DNA from: Dallia pectoralis
Lineage: Eukaryota; Chordata; Actinopteri; Esociformes; Umbridae
DNA length: 64,000 nucleotides
Direction: 5' to 3'
NCBI GenBank assembly: GCA_029465975.1
Contig: CM055744.1
Span: 1,240,001-1,304,000 of the forward strand
The notes beneath the pieces are model-generated. The model did not search any database, was not told the origin of the DNA, and was given only the letters and a program-made list of their open reading frames with translations. The position numbers and the translations under genes are program-made. Positions 55,101 through 64,000 of this stretch are shown here, piece after piece. How positions within the stretch are numbered: the stretch's first letter is position 1; each line of letters begins with the position of its first letter.

Positions 55101-58100
55101 TTTCATTTTATTTAGCAGTGTTCTTGGTTCACTTGTAGTGGGCCACTCTTTTGGTCACATTCTGATAGTTTCATTGGAGTGTTGGCCAAGTGTATTGTTT
55201 TCTTTTTTAGCCATGGTAAAACAAATGTGAGTGGTGCATGCCTTAAAGGAGTCCTGTCGCACTACAATGTTAGGCCAGATCATCCAGACCAGAGCCTAGT
55301 GAAGACAAGAAACATGCTGAGCAAGTGACAGCTGATTCATGGTCCTTTTGGTCCATCTTCTATGTGAATGGGTTAATTAGGTAGCTGTTTGGTAGAGTGG
55401 TTTCAGGTTTAATACCATGGTTAAAAAAAAATAGTAAATTGAAATGGTTGTCTTGGTTTTCTTCTAAATTCTTTCATTTTGTCAGCTATATTTGACCATC
55501 TATCAGAAAGAGTTTGAAGTGTGACCGTCTTGGTTCCTGGGTTTTTCGCTCGATCAAAACAATACAGAATTTCTGGTGATGGTAGAGGACTGCCAATCTT
55601 CATTTAATGTGATTTCATTAAACCTGAGATTTGAAGTGTGGGAGTCTCCAGCTTACCTGTCTGATTGTACAGTTACGTCAGGCTTGTCTGGGCAAAACGC
55701 TACCAAATCCGTTCTCTGTGCACTGCCAACACTTTCACATTTCGGAAGTACATTTTAGATATACTCTTTGTAGTCCTATTCCGAACATGAATATAGCTGT
55801 TGAGGGAATCACGTAGTGTTGGCGCTACCTAGACATGTTGGTTTTACCTCCTGGCCAACAGTATGCAGTTCCATGGAGGATGTACCTTGGAAGGTATTGG
55901 ATTAGGTATTGCATCCTAATGTCTGTTAGAACCGTGATGGATGTCCCATTACCCTCACCACTGATGAGGATTTAACTTGCCACAGTGCATGATGGGAGTC
56001 TGTTTTTTAGAGGTGGGAGTCACTTGGTTTGGATGCAGCTCACTCTCTCTCTCTTTTTCAGGGGTCCCTGAAGGTTGGCACTAAAACAGCGCTAATGAGA
56101 TACGTGCCGCTGGACAGAAGTAGCAAAGAAGCTCAGGTAAATGTTGGATTGCAGTTTTTTGTAAATATTGTCATATAGGCTTTCTTTTAATTTTAGAATG
56201 CTAAATGTATATGTGTTGTCTATTCTTGTTGTTAACCTCAAAGTGTGTGTGTCTGTGAGATGATTGCATTTTGCTTATGTTGAGACCAGCTCCACTTAAC
56301 CAATGTACCTTTTTCTTACTGTGTCAGGAACCAGACCACAAAGGAGGTACTCCCGCCCAGGAATCCCTGCTTCGAAGTCCAGACCAGCTCCTTGTCAACA
56401 AAGCCAAGAGCGATGACCAAGATAACCCCCAGACCAAGTCTTCATTGGACCCCCTGTCCCTGCCGGGCTCGTGGCAGCGCAGCTCCGATCTCACCCCTGA
56501 GGCCTGGCAGCAGCAGGTTGACCAGCAGATCAGGCAGCAGGAAGCTGAACAGCAGGCGGAGTCCTGGGCCAGCCGCAACACGCCTCGTCTTGGCCAAGGT
56601 CCCGGCCCCCATCAGATGGACCCCATTTTTAAGGAGAGCAAGAGTGAGTGAGGGTGGCAACATGGAGAAGTTGGAACAGTTAGGTCGCAGGCTGACCTAG
56701 TGAGGTTTTTTGTGGTTGTGATTTTCTTTAAAACATTTGAGTGTTTGAGTGTATAGCAGGTCAGTTTTCTCTTCTCCTGTTTCCTCACAGCCATGATCAT
56801 TAAGAATGTGAAGCCCACCACTACAGTGGACACCATCCTAAAAGCTTTGGACCCATTCGCCTACCTAGACGAGAGGAACGTCCGCCTGGTCCGAGGCAAA
56901 CCCCCTGGCGCCAAATGCTTTTGCTTTGTGGACATGGACTCACATGAGGTATCACACAACGATTGATGACATTACATTTTCTGCCTAAAGGGTTTCACCA
57001 GCATATCACATGTAAAGTCGGTCCTTTAATCCATTTTAGCAAGTGACCCGTCTAGTGGAGCTCCTGACCAAGCCCAGGCCTCTATCTATTGAGGGGGTCA
57101 GGGTTTACGCTGAGGTGGCCAAGCCCTTAAAGAATCAAAAGTGAGTGATGCGTACATCAAGCTTCATGTTATTTTATGTAACCACGCTTTTCAGCGTACG
57201 AACAGTGGGGCTTCTTTTTTTTACTAGCGGTGGCGTCTTTTCTCCTGCTAGCTACAGAAGAGAGTTTGATAAATCCGGCACTTCTCTCCTTGGATGCCCA
57301 CCCGATGCCAGTATTATGGAGGTCAGTGTGCTGTTTGGAATTTTTGTGTTGTCGAGAAAGTGTGCTGGTTTGCAAACGTTTTATTTCGGTCTTAATCTCA
57401 GCAGCAGCAGTACTATTTGACCCAAACTCACCACCAGCCACCCGGAGGTCCTCCTTCTAATATTCAAGGTGAGAACTCACTGTGCAGTCAGTATGTCATT
57501 TACAACCACCCTCTCTTCAGTTTTTATATTAACAAAACACCTTTTGTGGCTGGTCTGATCATAGTATTTTTATTGTGGCAAAAGAAAAGGAAGACACATT
57601 TGTTATTTCTATCTAGGTGATCATATGGGAGGATTGATGGCTGGACCAATGGCAGGGTCTCTGGGTGGACCAATGGCAGGGTCTCTGGGTGGACCAATGG
57701 CAGGGTCTCTGGGTGGACCAATGGCAGGGTCTCTGGGAGGACCAATGGCAGGGTCTCTGGGTGGACCAATGGCAGGGTCTCTGGGTGGACCAATGGCAGG
57801 GTCTCTGGGAGGACCAATGGGTGGATTGATGAGCGGACCTATGGGTGGACCAATAAATTCTGACTCCCTCTCATCAGCCTCTCACTTGAACTCCAGCATG
57901 CCTCAGGTAAGAGACGCTTCACTAATAGAGACTATGGCTGAATGATTAATTGATGAACGATAATATCGCAACATGAATTCAGGGGGGTGGCTTTGTATGT
58001 GCGGTCGCTGAGTCAAAACGATTCACAGTTGAAACCAATGATCTCGGTGTGAATTGCTTGTTTAAACCAACTCCCCACATCCCAGGGAGGTGGTTACGGT

Positions 58101-60355
58101 GAACCTCCACCCGTTGACCCCTACCAGCCTCTGGACAGTGAAGGCTCTGCAGCTTCTCTGGCAGCAACAGGAGACCTCAACACTGATGGCTACAGCTATG
58201 GTATGGCAGCGTTACCACTGAGATGGGGTGAATACAAACACATTGGCTATTTGTCAGTCTCATCTTGTCCTACACTTGTAACTAAGTTCTCTTTTTTTCT
58301 AGCTACTGAAACGCCGGACATGACTAATTACCTGTATGACGCCACCTCTGGATTCTACTACGACCCTCAGACCACCCTTTACTATGACCCCGCCTCCAGG
58401 GTAACACACACATGCACTCTTATCTGAAGTCGTTCGTAATCCTCACCCTGGTCTAGATAGATGACCGGTCCATCATGTCCTATGTCTCTGTGTGCAGTAT
58501 TTCTACAACGCCCAGACCCAGGAGTACTTGTACTGGGACAGTGTGTCAAAGACATACATCCCTGTTCCCGGGGGACACTCCACGGACACACAGCCCCCTG
58601 CTGCCCAGTCTGCTGTGCCCATGGCACCCAACGTCCAGGCCATTCTGGCCAACCCTGCGGCGGATGCTCCGCTGGACTTAAAGAAACCTGAGCCGACGCT
58701 TCACTTCGAGTCGCCTGAGGTCCCCAGTCCAGCTCTGAACTCTGGCGCCGACATGTACCCCGAGAGGAGAGACGAGGAGGATGCTGCTCCCCGCAACCCA
58801 GACAAGAAAGACAAAGACAAGCCAGGAGAGAAAGAAGAGAAACCCAGAAGCCTGGCGGCTTTCAAGGTACTATGAACTCTGCACTACCACATAAAAACAC
58901 AGATAGGTAGTTGGCTAACACACGCTCACACACATGCTTGTTTCAGATCATGAAGGATATGGAGCGATGGGCTAAGATCCAGAACCGGCAGAAGGACAGC
59001 GTTCGCGCCCCCTCCCCAGTACTGAAGACCTCCGGTGGTGGTTTGGATGATAGGAAGACCTCCAAAGCGGCTGATGCTGCCTTTGCCATCTTCGAGAGGA
59101 AGGTGAATAGAAAGGACGTGGACGACATGGGAGGTCTTGTAGGTATTTACTGTTACTGTAATTCGTTTGATTCTAATGTAACTCCACTGTTTGACTTTTA
59201 CAGGGTGGGGATGACCTTTTCAAAAAACCTATGGCTCCGCCCAAGAAAGACGGCAAGGGTTCAAAGGTGAGATTGGTGGTCTGATCGTATGTCAATCCCA
59301 AATGCCTGGAAAGTTCTGTGGGGTATGAATGTGCGAAACGACAAGCATGCTGAAGAATAAAATCTATTATAAAGGCTGGTTGTTCAGAGAAAAAAAATGT
59401 GACTGTGCTCGACAAGGCACCTGACCTGAATTGCTTGGGCTGATAGTGTGGACTAAGTGGTGTGTGGTTGATCAAAGCCTCTGTGCTTCCTGGCAACCTT
59501 AATCCTGAACTCTCGTCCATCTCCAGCAGTCTATTGGCTCTCTGGGCCTGCTGGCGTCCGACTACGCAGCAACTGGAAGTGACGAGGAGGAGGAGGTGCA
59601 GCAACAGCACGAGTCTCCCCAGGCGTTGACAAAGAGCCAATCCCAAGAGAAGGAGGACAAGCTGACAGACTGGAAGAAGATGGCCTGTCTTCTGTGCAGG
59701 AGACAGTTCCCCAATAAGGATGCTTTATTGCGCCACCAGCAGCTTTCTGACCTCCACAAGCAAAACATGGAGATCCATATGAAGATCAAGAGGTCAAAGA
59801 AGGAACTGGAGGCTTTGGAGAACCAGGAGAAAGAGGTTAGTCAAGACTACTTGTCACCTTTTACACTTTTGACATACTCACACAGAAGAATACTTCCAAA
59901 GTTGTGTGCTGGTTGGGAATAGATGCATTTAAGTGTTTGTCACACATCACATGTGGCTGTAAAACACAGTAATGGATGTTGGAATGATGTATTTTACCCA
60001 CAGCTGAGTGCCAAAGAATCCACAAGTTCACCGGAGCCGAAACGAAGAAAACACCAGCATCAGAACAGCTGGGCTGGGGGCTCCAGAGACATGCATAAAG
60101 GCAGCGAGAGACCTGGCCTAGGTTCTGAACCCACAGAGGTACGTCTGGGACACGGCTCCTCTGCCCTCCTGCTGAATAACTGAGCATAAGCATTTTTTCT
60201 GTTGTGTACCTGTGGGGTTTGTTTGTGATTTGAACCTTTGTGTTGTCATCTCTCCTCCACAGAAGAAGAAGAAAGAGTCTGTTGTTTGGAACCATGCCAC
60301 CTACAAACAAGCTGTGCGTAAAGCTATGTTTGCACGGTTCAAAGAACTGGACTGA
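43102..60355 (+). CDS. rbm6: RBM6-like RNA-binding splicing regulator, about 20 coding exons
   Basis: Coding exons by GT-AG and phase matching: 43102-43148, 48699-50340, 51263-51352, 51464-51533, 52636-52709, 56062-56136, 56328-56643, 56791-56948, 57040-57140, 57228-57321, 57402-57468, 57617-57906, 58086-58200, 58303-58400, 58498-58866, 58947-59102 or 59138, 59204-59266, 59527-59835, 60004-60138, 60263-60355. All phases agree, giving about 1,453-1,465 residues. Order: glycine/arginine/aspartate-rich FRGRD region, RRM1, Q-rich linker, RRM2, GPMAGSLG repeats, OCRE domain, C2H2 finger, basic tail ending FARFKELD. This order and the N-terminal decapeptide-like repeats fit RBM6 better than RBM5 or RBM10. 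The family acts in nuclear alternative splicing. Unlike mammalian RBM6, no RanBP2-type finger is seen and the G-patch looks degenerate. Confidence 0.92.
43350..43694 (+). mobile_element. Candidate solo LTR in rbm6 intron 2
   Basis: GTAAC at 43345-43349 and 43695-43699 brackets 345 bp that begins TGTCACAGGG. It contains TATTTAAC (about 43508) followed by GTCGGTGAG, and a polyA-like region before CTCTGGCTCTGC. The right end (CCTAGT) is not a canonical CA, so this call is tentative. Confidence 0.42.
43719..43990 (-). mobile_element. hAT transposase fragment
   Basis: The minus strand encodes EMQSSRTMEPYISLSIQYIN, matching the WSSRTTEPYMSL region of hAT transposases such as the one at 36878-41318. 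The fragment is short and has no identifiable ends. Confidence 0.6.
44069..45010 (+). mobile_element. Tc1/mariner-like transposon relic, plus strand
   Basis: Translated pieces resemble a Tc1-family transposase with stops and frameshifts: SASFKVPMSTGASITRKWKK, the DDE-region WASLSPDLNLIRHFWRDLK, and a C-terminal KCFNKVQSNGYEYL. It differs from the Tc1-like elements at 21008 and 53085. Confidence 0.75.
45025..45280 (-). mobile_element. LINE 3' fragment, antisense
   Basis: The complement matches the 3' end of the LINE at 29700-30085: CTTCAACCGCTTATCC, GGTCCCTGCTACCCC, CCTCTCTAGACGG and GGTTTTCTCAG are in the expected order. It is a 5'-truncated, internally deleted copy. Confidence 0.8.
45740..45905. 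repeat. 40-bp tandem repeat, 4 copies
   Basis: The unit contains GACAGGGCTAGCTGACTGTT and AGCGCACCAACTAAACATGGT. The last copy has ACCGC for AGCGC. Confidence 0.9.
46295..48354 (-). mobile_element. hAT (ZBED-like) transposon relic, minus strand
   Basis: The minus strand gives, in order, TRWNSSYDMLERYLEQQAAI (about 47700-47600), a central fragment (47572-47153), and the dimerisation domain SVPSKRIFSTVGDIVTSHRS (about 46760-46690). Stops and frame changes separate them. The right end near 48354 reads CTAGGGGTGGGACAAAT on the minus strand, close to the hAT consensus CAGGGGTGG. The left end near 46295 (TGGGGGATGGG) is less certain. Confidence 0.8.
48355..48698 (+). other. rbm6 intron 2 terminal part
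   Basis: Ends in a long pyrimidine tract (48670-48698) and the TTCTAG acceptor of the large exon. No other feature seen. Confidence 0.6.
48699..50340 (+). CDS. rbm6: rbm6 large N-terminal exon
   Basis: This 1,642-nt exon follows TTTGTTCTAG. It encodes a low-complexity region with DFRGRD, MDMRRGD, DMRNRD and GRGGRGGRGGG motifs, about 547 residues rich in G, R, D, P and M, then DYRDIDYRTGPGRAFDYKRE near its end. It ends in phase 0 at CAG|GTTAGT. In RBM6 this region carries FRGRD-type repeats; here they are degenerate. Likely disordered and RNA or protein binding. Confidence 0.9.
51263..56136 (+). CDS. rbm6: rbm6 RRM1 exons (four exons)
   Basis: Exons 51263-51352, 51464-51533, 52636-52709 and 56062-56136 join as 0-0-1-0 phases. 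RNP2 is ICITGI and RNP1-like is YDTAYVEF. The domain runs from TVKVKITNTICITGIPK to TALMRYVPLDRSSKEAQ. Mammalian RBM5/6 place a RanBP2 zinc finger immediately after RRM1; here the next exon has none. The 3.35-kb intron after 52709 holds a Tc1-like relic. Confidence 0.88.
53085..54222 (-). mobile_element. Tc1-like transposon relic in rbm6 intron
   Basis: The TIRs CACTGTATATGGACA (left) and CACTATATGGACAGA (right, inverted) pair, and TA precedes the left end. The minus strand encodes LDWPTQSPDPHSNEHLWYEL, the Tc1 transposase C-terminal signature with N in place of I before EHLW, plus other decayed pieces (53580-53880). Non-coding. Confidence 0.85.
54223..56061 (+). other. rbm6 intron between RRM1 exons
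   Basis: No exon or element recognised. Ends with a CT-rich tract (CACTCTCTCTCTCTTTTTCAG) before exon 56062. Confidence 0.5.
56328..56643 (+). CDS. rbm6: rbm6 glutamine-rich linker exon
   Basis: A 316-nt exon between RRM1 and RRM2 encodes a helix-prone stretch with AWQQQVDQQIRQQEAEQQAE. No CxxC pairs are present, so the RanBP2 finger expected here in RBM6 is absent. Donor AAGA|GTGAGT. Confidence 0.88.
56791..57140 (+). CDS. rbm6: rbm6 RRM2 exons (two exons)
   Basis: Exons 56791-56948 and 57040-57140 encode MIIKNVKPTTTVDTILKALD (RNP2 MIIKNV) and GAKCFCFVDMDSHE (RNP1), then LVELLTKPRPLSIEG and VYAEVAKPLKNQN. The RNP1 has cysteines where aromatic residues are usual in many RRMs, which could affect RNA stacking. 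Confidence 0.88.
57228..57468 (+). CDS. rbm6: rbm6 linker exons (two exons)
   Basis: Exons 57228-57321 and 57402-57468 encode GGVFSPASYRREFDKSG and QQQYYLTQTHHQPPGGPPSN. Phases (2 in, 0, 1 out) match the neighbours. The CAGCAGCAG at the second acceptor allows a NAGNAG-type choice of start. Confidence 0.8.
57617..57906 (+). CDS. rbm6: rbm6 exon with coding minisatellite
   Basis: The 290-nt exon encodes GDHMGGLMAGPMAG and then about seven GPMAGSLG octapeptides from a 24-bp unit (about 57640-57815), followed by SLSSASHLNSSMPQ. It keeps frame on both sides, so copy-number change would be tolerated. Confidence 0.86.
58086..58866 (+). CDS. rbm6: rbm6 OCRE-domain exons (three exons)
   Basis: Exons 58086-58200, 58303-58400 and 58498-58866. 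The aromatic octamer repeats of the OCRE fold are evident (YLYDATSGFYYDPQT, LYYDPASRYFYN, YLYWDSVSKTYIPVP). In RBM5 the OCRE binds proline-rich SmN/B/B' tails of the spliceosome, so a similar role is expected. The third exon continues into a charged KDKDKPGEKEEKPRSLAAFK stretch. Confidence 0.9.
58947..59266 (+). CDS. rbm6: rbm6 post-OCRE exons with ambiguous donor
   Basis: The first exon starts IMKDMERWAKIQNRQK, similar to the RBM5/10 KDMEKWAK segment. It may end at AAG|GTGAAT (59102) or, 36 nt later, at CTT|GTAGGT (59138); both are phase 0. The second exon is 59204-59266 (GGDDLFKKPMAPPKKDGKGSK). The two forms would differ by 12 residues. Confidence 0.8.
59527..59835 (+). CDS. rbm6: rbm6 C2H2 zinc-finger exon
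   Basis: Begins SIGSLGLLASDYAATGSDEE, then DKLTDWKKMACLLCRRQFPN and the C-x2-C ... H-x5-H finger completed by RHQQLSDLH. It ends ENQEKE at GAG|GTTAGT. The finger is nearly identical across RBM5, RBM6 and RBM10. Confidence 0.92.
60004..60355 (+). CDS. rbm6: rbm6 C-terminal exons and stop codon
   Basis: Exons 60004-60138 and 60263-60355. The first encodes a basic PKRRKHQHQN cluster and GSRDMHKGSERPGLGSEPTE, which aligns in place with the family G-patch but keeps only its GLG core. The last encodes KKKKESVVWNHATYKQAVRK and AMFARFKELD, then TGA at 60353-60355. Confidence 0.9.
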
Positions 60356-61400
60356 CTTTCTGAAAGCACTGGGTGCTGCATTCAAGCCGTGAAACAATGA
60401 GTTCTTCAATAGTTTTTCTGGACTTTCTAGTGGTGACATGGCCTGATTAAAACGGTTTGGACCTTTTCACACTGGTTGCAAAGCAGCGAGCCTGGTGTCC
60501 ACCCTTATCCCAACGTTCAACTGGTGGCACTGCTGTCACTCGTTAACCTCACGGTTTCCAGTGGATATCTTGGCCGTCACTCAAGTTTACTATATTTGCA
60601 TAGTCTTTACAACGACCTGGAATCGTCTACAACACAATAGTTATTTTTCATGTCATCTGTTAACACTGTGAAGCTGTACGGCGACTGCTTGGGCTTTTAC
60701 TTTCCTGCAGTGTTTTCTTCGCTTGATGCCCACAAACACACACAAACCTAAACACCCCAGCCATTATATTTCATTTAACCAGGGAGACACATTGAGGTCG
60801 ATGTCTCATGTTCAAAGTGATCAGTTCTGGAAGTTACTATAATTGTTTGCTAGATTATGTTCGGTGTCAAAAAAACATGACAGGAAGCTCCCTAGTATCA
60901 GGGTGGTCAAACCCTGGCCACAATGTCAGGGTTTGTCCCAAAACATAAAGCTGTCTTTGACCAGTTGCTTATCAGCCCTTGTAGGGACGTAGGTGTCGTC
61001 TCTGTGGCTCATGTGTAGGACTGGTGGGACACAGGTACTCAGCAGCTGTACGGCCAGTAGTTGAATCGTGTTGTAGGCTACCAGCTAGCTGCACACACTT
61101 GTGTGTTTTTATGCACATCTGTTTCTACTTGGACTTATTCATTTTCATCTTTAGTTTATACTCAGTATGTGTATACTTTTTTAAGTAAAACGATTAAAAG
61201 AATGTGATGACGTCATGACTTACTAGTCTTACTCCTTTGAAAACGATGATTATGAGTGCGCTTATTCCCTCTGTAGAAATGTGTAATTGTGCTGCTAGTG
61301 ACATTTTAGGAAGAATACGCAAAGCAGTTTTGTATATAACATTTGTGCCAAATTGAGGAGGTCTTAGATCCGGGGAAGATTAAAGAAAAACTTTCAATCC
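60356..61400 (+). other. rbm6: rbm6 3' UTR
   Basis: No further coding. Candidate polyadenylation signals are ATTAAA at 61193-61198 and 61379-61384; an earlier ATTAAA lies near 60447. The true end cannot be chosen from sequence. Confidence 0.6.
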
Positions 61401-61497
61401 TATGGCTGCTCTAATGAGTTTCTCCTCAGAAATGGGAGAACCTACCAGAGCGACAATCATTTCTGCCGCACTACAACAATCAAACTGTTAGGGCTGA

Positions 61498-61830
61498 ATG
61501 CCAAGTTCTGTGTTTGGTGTGAACAAGATACCAGTCAACACTTTCATGGTAAACTGTAATGCAAGGGTCACTTTTAGGCAGACCACTGTCCAGATCCGGA
61601 CCGAGATGGCGTGCCTGTTTGGAATGCACATTTTTAGGCCTGCCACTAATAGTCTGGACGAGTTTGCTAATGCTGTGACTTTATGCATCAGCTTCTGTGA
61701 GAACCGCTGCATTCCAACACGGACTAGGGTGAGTTACAACAGCGACAAACCATGGTTCACAGTTAAACTTAGATGGCTGCAAGTGGACAAAGAGGCGTTC
61801 AAGAGCCGGGACGGCGAGAGGTGAGGCTTA
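61498..61830 (+). mobile_element. L2-like LINE fragment (upstream part)
   Basis: The translated stretch LDEFANAVTLCISFCENRCI and TRVSYNSDKPWFTVKLRWLQ matches the region preceding the reverse transcriptase in common fish L2/CR1-group LINEs. Confidence 0.7.
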
Positions 61831-63040
61831 GGGCCCTACACACGCTGGATTGGATATTGCCCTAAAAATAACTAATGAACCTATGATGTAAATCCATTGA
61901 GCGACATGCCGTACAGAGGTTGTAAGACACGTGTCAGGTGTACATAGCTAGATAGAATGTGAGTTTAGTTGGTTAGGTTAAATAAGGGGCATCCAAACAA
62001 ATGAATTATTAATAGCATAGTTGTTTTAAAGAGGGAAAAGTATGGTGTGTTATTATGTCTGCACCAGTAGCGACAACATCTTTTGGTGTGTAACTTCTTT
62101 TAATGTTTTCAGTTAGAATTTTGTACCTTAACTGCTTGCTGTAGACTAAGTCCACTAGCAACGTTTTCTTGTGTCACACCTTTGTTCAAAGATGGTGAAA
62201 TATGACTGTTTTGTAAGAGAAGATTGTGAATGCTAACTATTTTTGTAATATTTGCATGTTCATTATATCACCGGTGCCGTGCTAATTTCCGTTAGTGGCA
62301 AACAGGATTTTGGACTGTGTGTTACCATTAGGCTAATCCTTATTTAAGTATTTTAAAGTGTAGCCTACATATAGGTATGTGTAATAATTCCTGATTTGCA
62401 CTTCAGTGTCACTGTGTTGCAGTATAGTAATGGAAAATATTTGTAACATTTATTATTTGTTTTCTTTTATCTACCAATCTTGTCTTCAATAAATTGGTGA
62501 GGACAGAATAATTGGCATCAATTAATAATTATATCGGCAGATACTCAAGGTTTCAGTATCGTTATCAGACATAACAGTGCTATTGAGCCATCCCTAATAA
62601 AAACAGCTCTCAGTAAACAATACTGCTTTGGTTTGGATGGGTGTAAAAGGGATCATCAACTACAGCACAAAGCTAAAACCCCCAAGGCCATCGCCCAAGG
62701 AAAACAACAACTTCTACCACAGACAGCTGGTGACATGACAATGGATGATGAGTGGGCAGAGATACTAGGCATAAGGAGATCATGTGATAATACTGCACAA
62801 TGTTATTATTCACTCAGAAAACTTTTCCCATTGGTCAAATGGCTAATATGCTCAAGCATCTTCAGTAATCGTTCCATCTATTGTTATTGTGTATATTATC
62901 TAAATTTATCAATTGTTTGTATAAATGTATTATTAATAATTATCTATATCAATCATAAACTATCATGTTATCAATATGCAATATTGAACAGCTGCATTTG
63001 CTATTTTCTGAGCAAAGCCACTTCCAACCCAAAGACATTT
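61831..63040. other. Region between LINE fragments
   Basis: AT-rich, no gene. Around 62515-62605 words such as TATCGGCAGATACTC and AGCCATCCCTAAT resemble ends of an old DNA transposon, but no complementary end was located. Confidence 0.4.
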
Positions 63041-63890
63041 CCCATAATTTCAGTGCCTTGTACTGTCCCACCTCAAGTCCATCCCAGTGCTAGACCCACT
63101 GCAGTTTCCCTACAGGGTGTGGATGACACAATCAACATGGCTCTCCACTTCATCCTCCAGCATCAAGACTCCCCTGGAACCTATGCCAGAATCTTATTTA
63201 TGCACTTTAGGTCTGAATTTAAGAACATAATTCCGGCTTTGCTGCAGGACAAGCTTTCCCAACTGGGAGTGTCCGAGTCCACTTGCCTTGCAGGTGGGTA
63301 AGAGCCTTCCTGTCCAACAGGAGGCAGCACGTTTGGTTAGGGAAGTACCTGTCGAACCCCCAAATCATCAGCACCGGATCCCCTCAAAGCTGTGTCCTGT
63401 CCCCCCTACTCTTCTTTCTGTAAATCAACAGCTGCACCTCATGTCACCACTCTGTCAAGCTGCTGAAGTTTGTGGACAACACCCCCCTTATCTGACTTCT
63501 TTTGAATGCAGTTAATTTTGCCAACAGGAGGGAGATCGACCATCTGGTGTCCTGGTGCAGTCTGAACATCTTGGGGATCAACGCACAAAAGAGTATGGAG
63601 ATAAGAGTGTACTTTAGGAGAATCTAAGCAGCCCTGTGTCCTATCGTCCCGTACTTTCGCCTTCTGTGCCACACCATACAAATCACTCAAATTGGAGCTA
63701 ATCATTACCTCCCTCACGAAGAAAGCGCAAGAGAGGATGTACTTCCTGGGACAGATTATTAAATACTGTAAACTGTACAAGGCCTCCTATTTTCACTTTG
63801 GGGAAGGTCCTCGGGACACGGCATGCAGATCTGGTTATGCAGATCTGTCAAACAAATTACATCAAATGGAATTCCACAAGTGCCAAAGTT
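63041..63890 (+). mobile_element. L2-like LINE reverse transcriptase relic
   Basis: Pieces in three frames follow RT order: DDTINMALHFILQHQDSPGT, FRSEFKNIIPALLQDKLSQL, STGSPQSCVLSPLLFFL, a decayed active-site region (KLLKFVDNTPLI, where the DD pair has become DN), and REIDHLVSWC. Stops occur throughout. It probably belongs with 61498-61830 as one disrupted copy. Confidence 0.8.
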
Positions 63891-64000
63891 AATTAACAAA
63901 CACAGAAATTAGGGTAGGCCTTAGTGGTGACAAAACAAACAAAACTAACAAATTTAACCAGATAAAAACAACTAAACTTGTGTAAGGAAAACATACAGTG

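Noticed and set aside
48699..60355. RBM5 or RBM10 instead of RBM6
   Set aside because: The MWDG start and long FRGRD/MDMR-type N-terminal exon before RRM1 are RBM6 features. Some post-OCRE segments do resemble RBM5, so ortholog phylogeny would settle it.
62633..63301. Single 222-codon gene
   Set aside because: The left part is AT-rich filler and the right part is decayed LINE reverse transcriptase, so the frame is fortuitous.

Overview
The window is teleost fish nuclear DNA. The evidence is a classical MHC class II beta gene with fish-style exons, a multi-exon RBM6-like RNA-binding protein gene with GT-AG introns, and fish-type LINE, Tc1, hAT and LTR elements. The lineage cannot be fixed from sequence alone; an early-branching euteleost such as a pike or salmonid relative is only a guess. 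By hand estimate about a quarter of the window is tandem repeat.

Layout. 1-5792: one copy of a duplicated segment carrying a 4.7-kb array of a 51-bp unit and ending inside a truncated exon. About 5793-9223: a plus-strand LTR element without its 5' LTR, whose ORF is almost all 18-bp codon repeats. 9940-14179: a complete minus-strand LTR element (439/438-bp LTRs, GGCCA target duplication) with a repeat-built ORF and a predicted self-priming site. 16.1-20.4 kb: MHC class II beta on the minus strand, with a duplicated MITE segment, an intronic 20-bp minisatellite, and a short element inside the transmembrane exon. 21.0-26.3 kb: a Tc1-like relic broken by a solo LTR, then four minisatellites. 26.7-30.1 kb: a frameshifted LINE. 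30.1-34.4 kb: the second copy of the duplicated segment, with a 20-copy array and a broken, unrecognised gene. 35.1-61.4 kb: rbm6 on the plus strand, with a candidate promoter near 35.13 kb, start codon at 43102, stop at 60353-60355 and transposons in its introns. 61.5-63.9 kb: L2-like LINE fragments.

Only rbm6 and the class II beta gene look like functional host genes; the 3' end of the latter is uncertain. The most unusual material is the pair of related LTR elements at 5.8-14.2 kb. They share a 15-nt 3' motif and a GTCGGT(C/T)ATT transcript-start candidate about 31 nt downstream of a TATA-like box. The intact one has the 10-nt reverse complement of that start directly after its 5' LTR, as expected for Tf1/sushi-type self-priming. 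Neither shows a reverse transcriptase, so both look non-autonomous. A second unusual object is a 3.4-kb TIR element nested in an hAT element in rbm6 intron 1, with recurrent inverted ATTACCGCAAC-like motifs and its own minisatellite.
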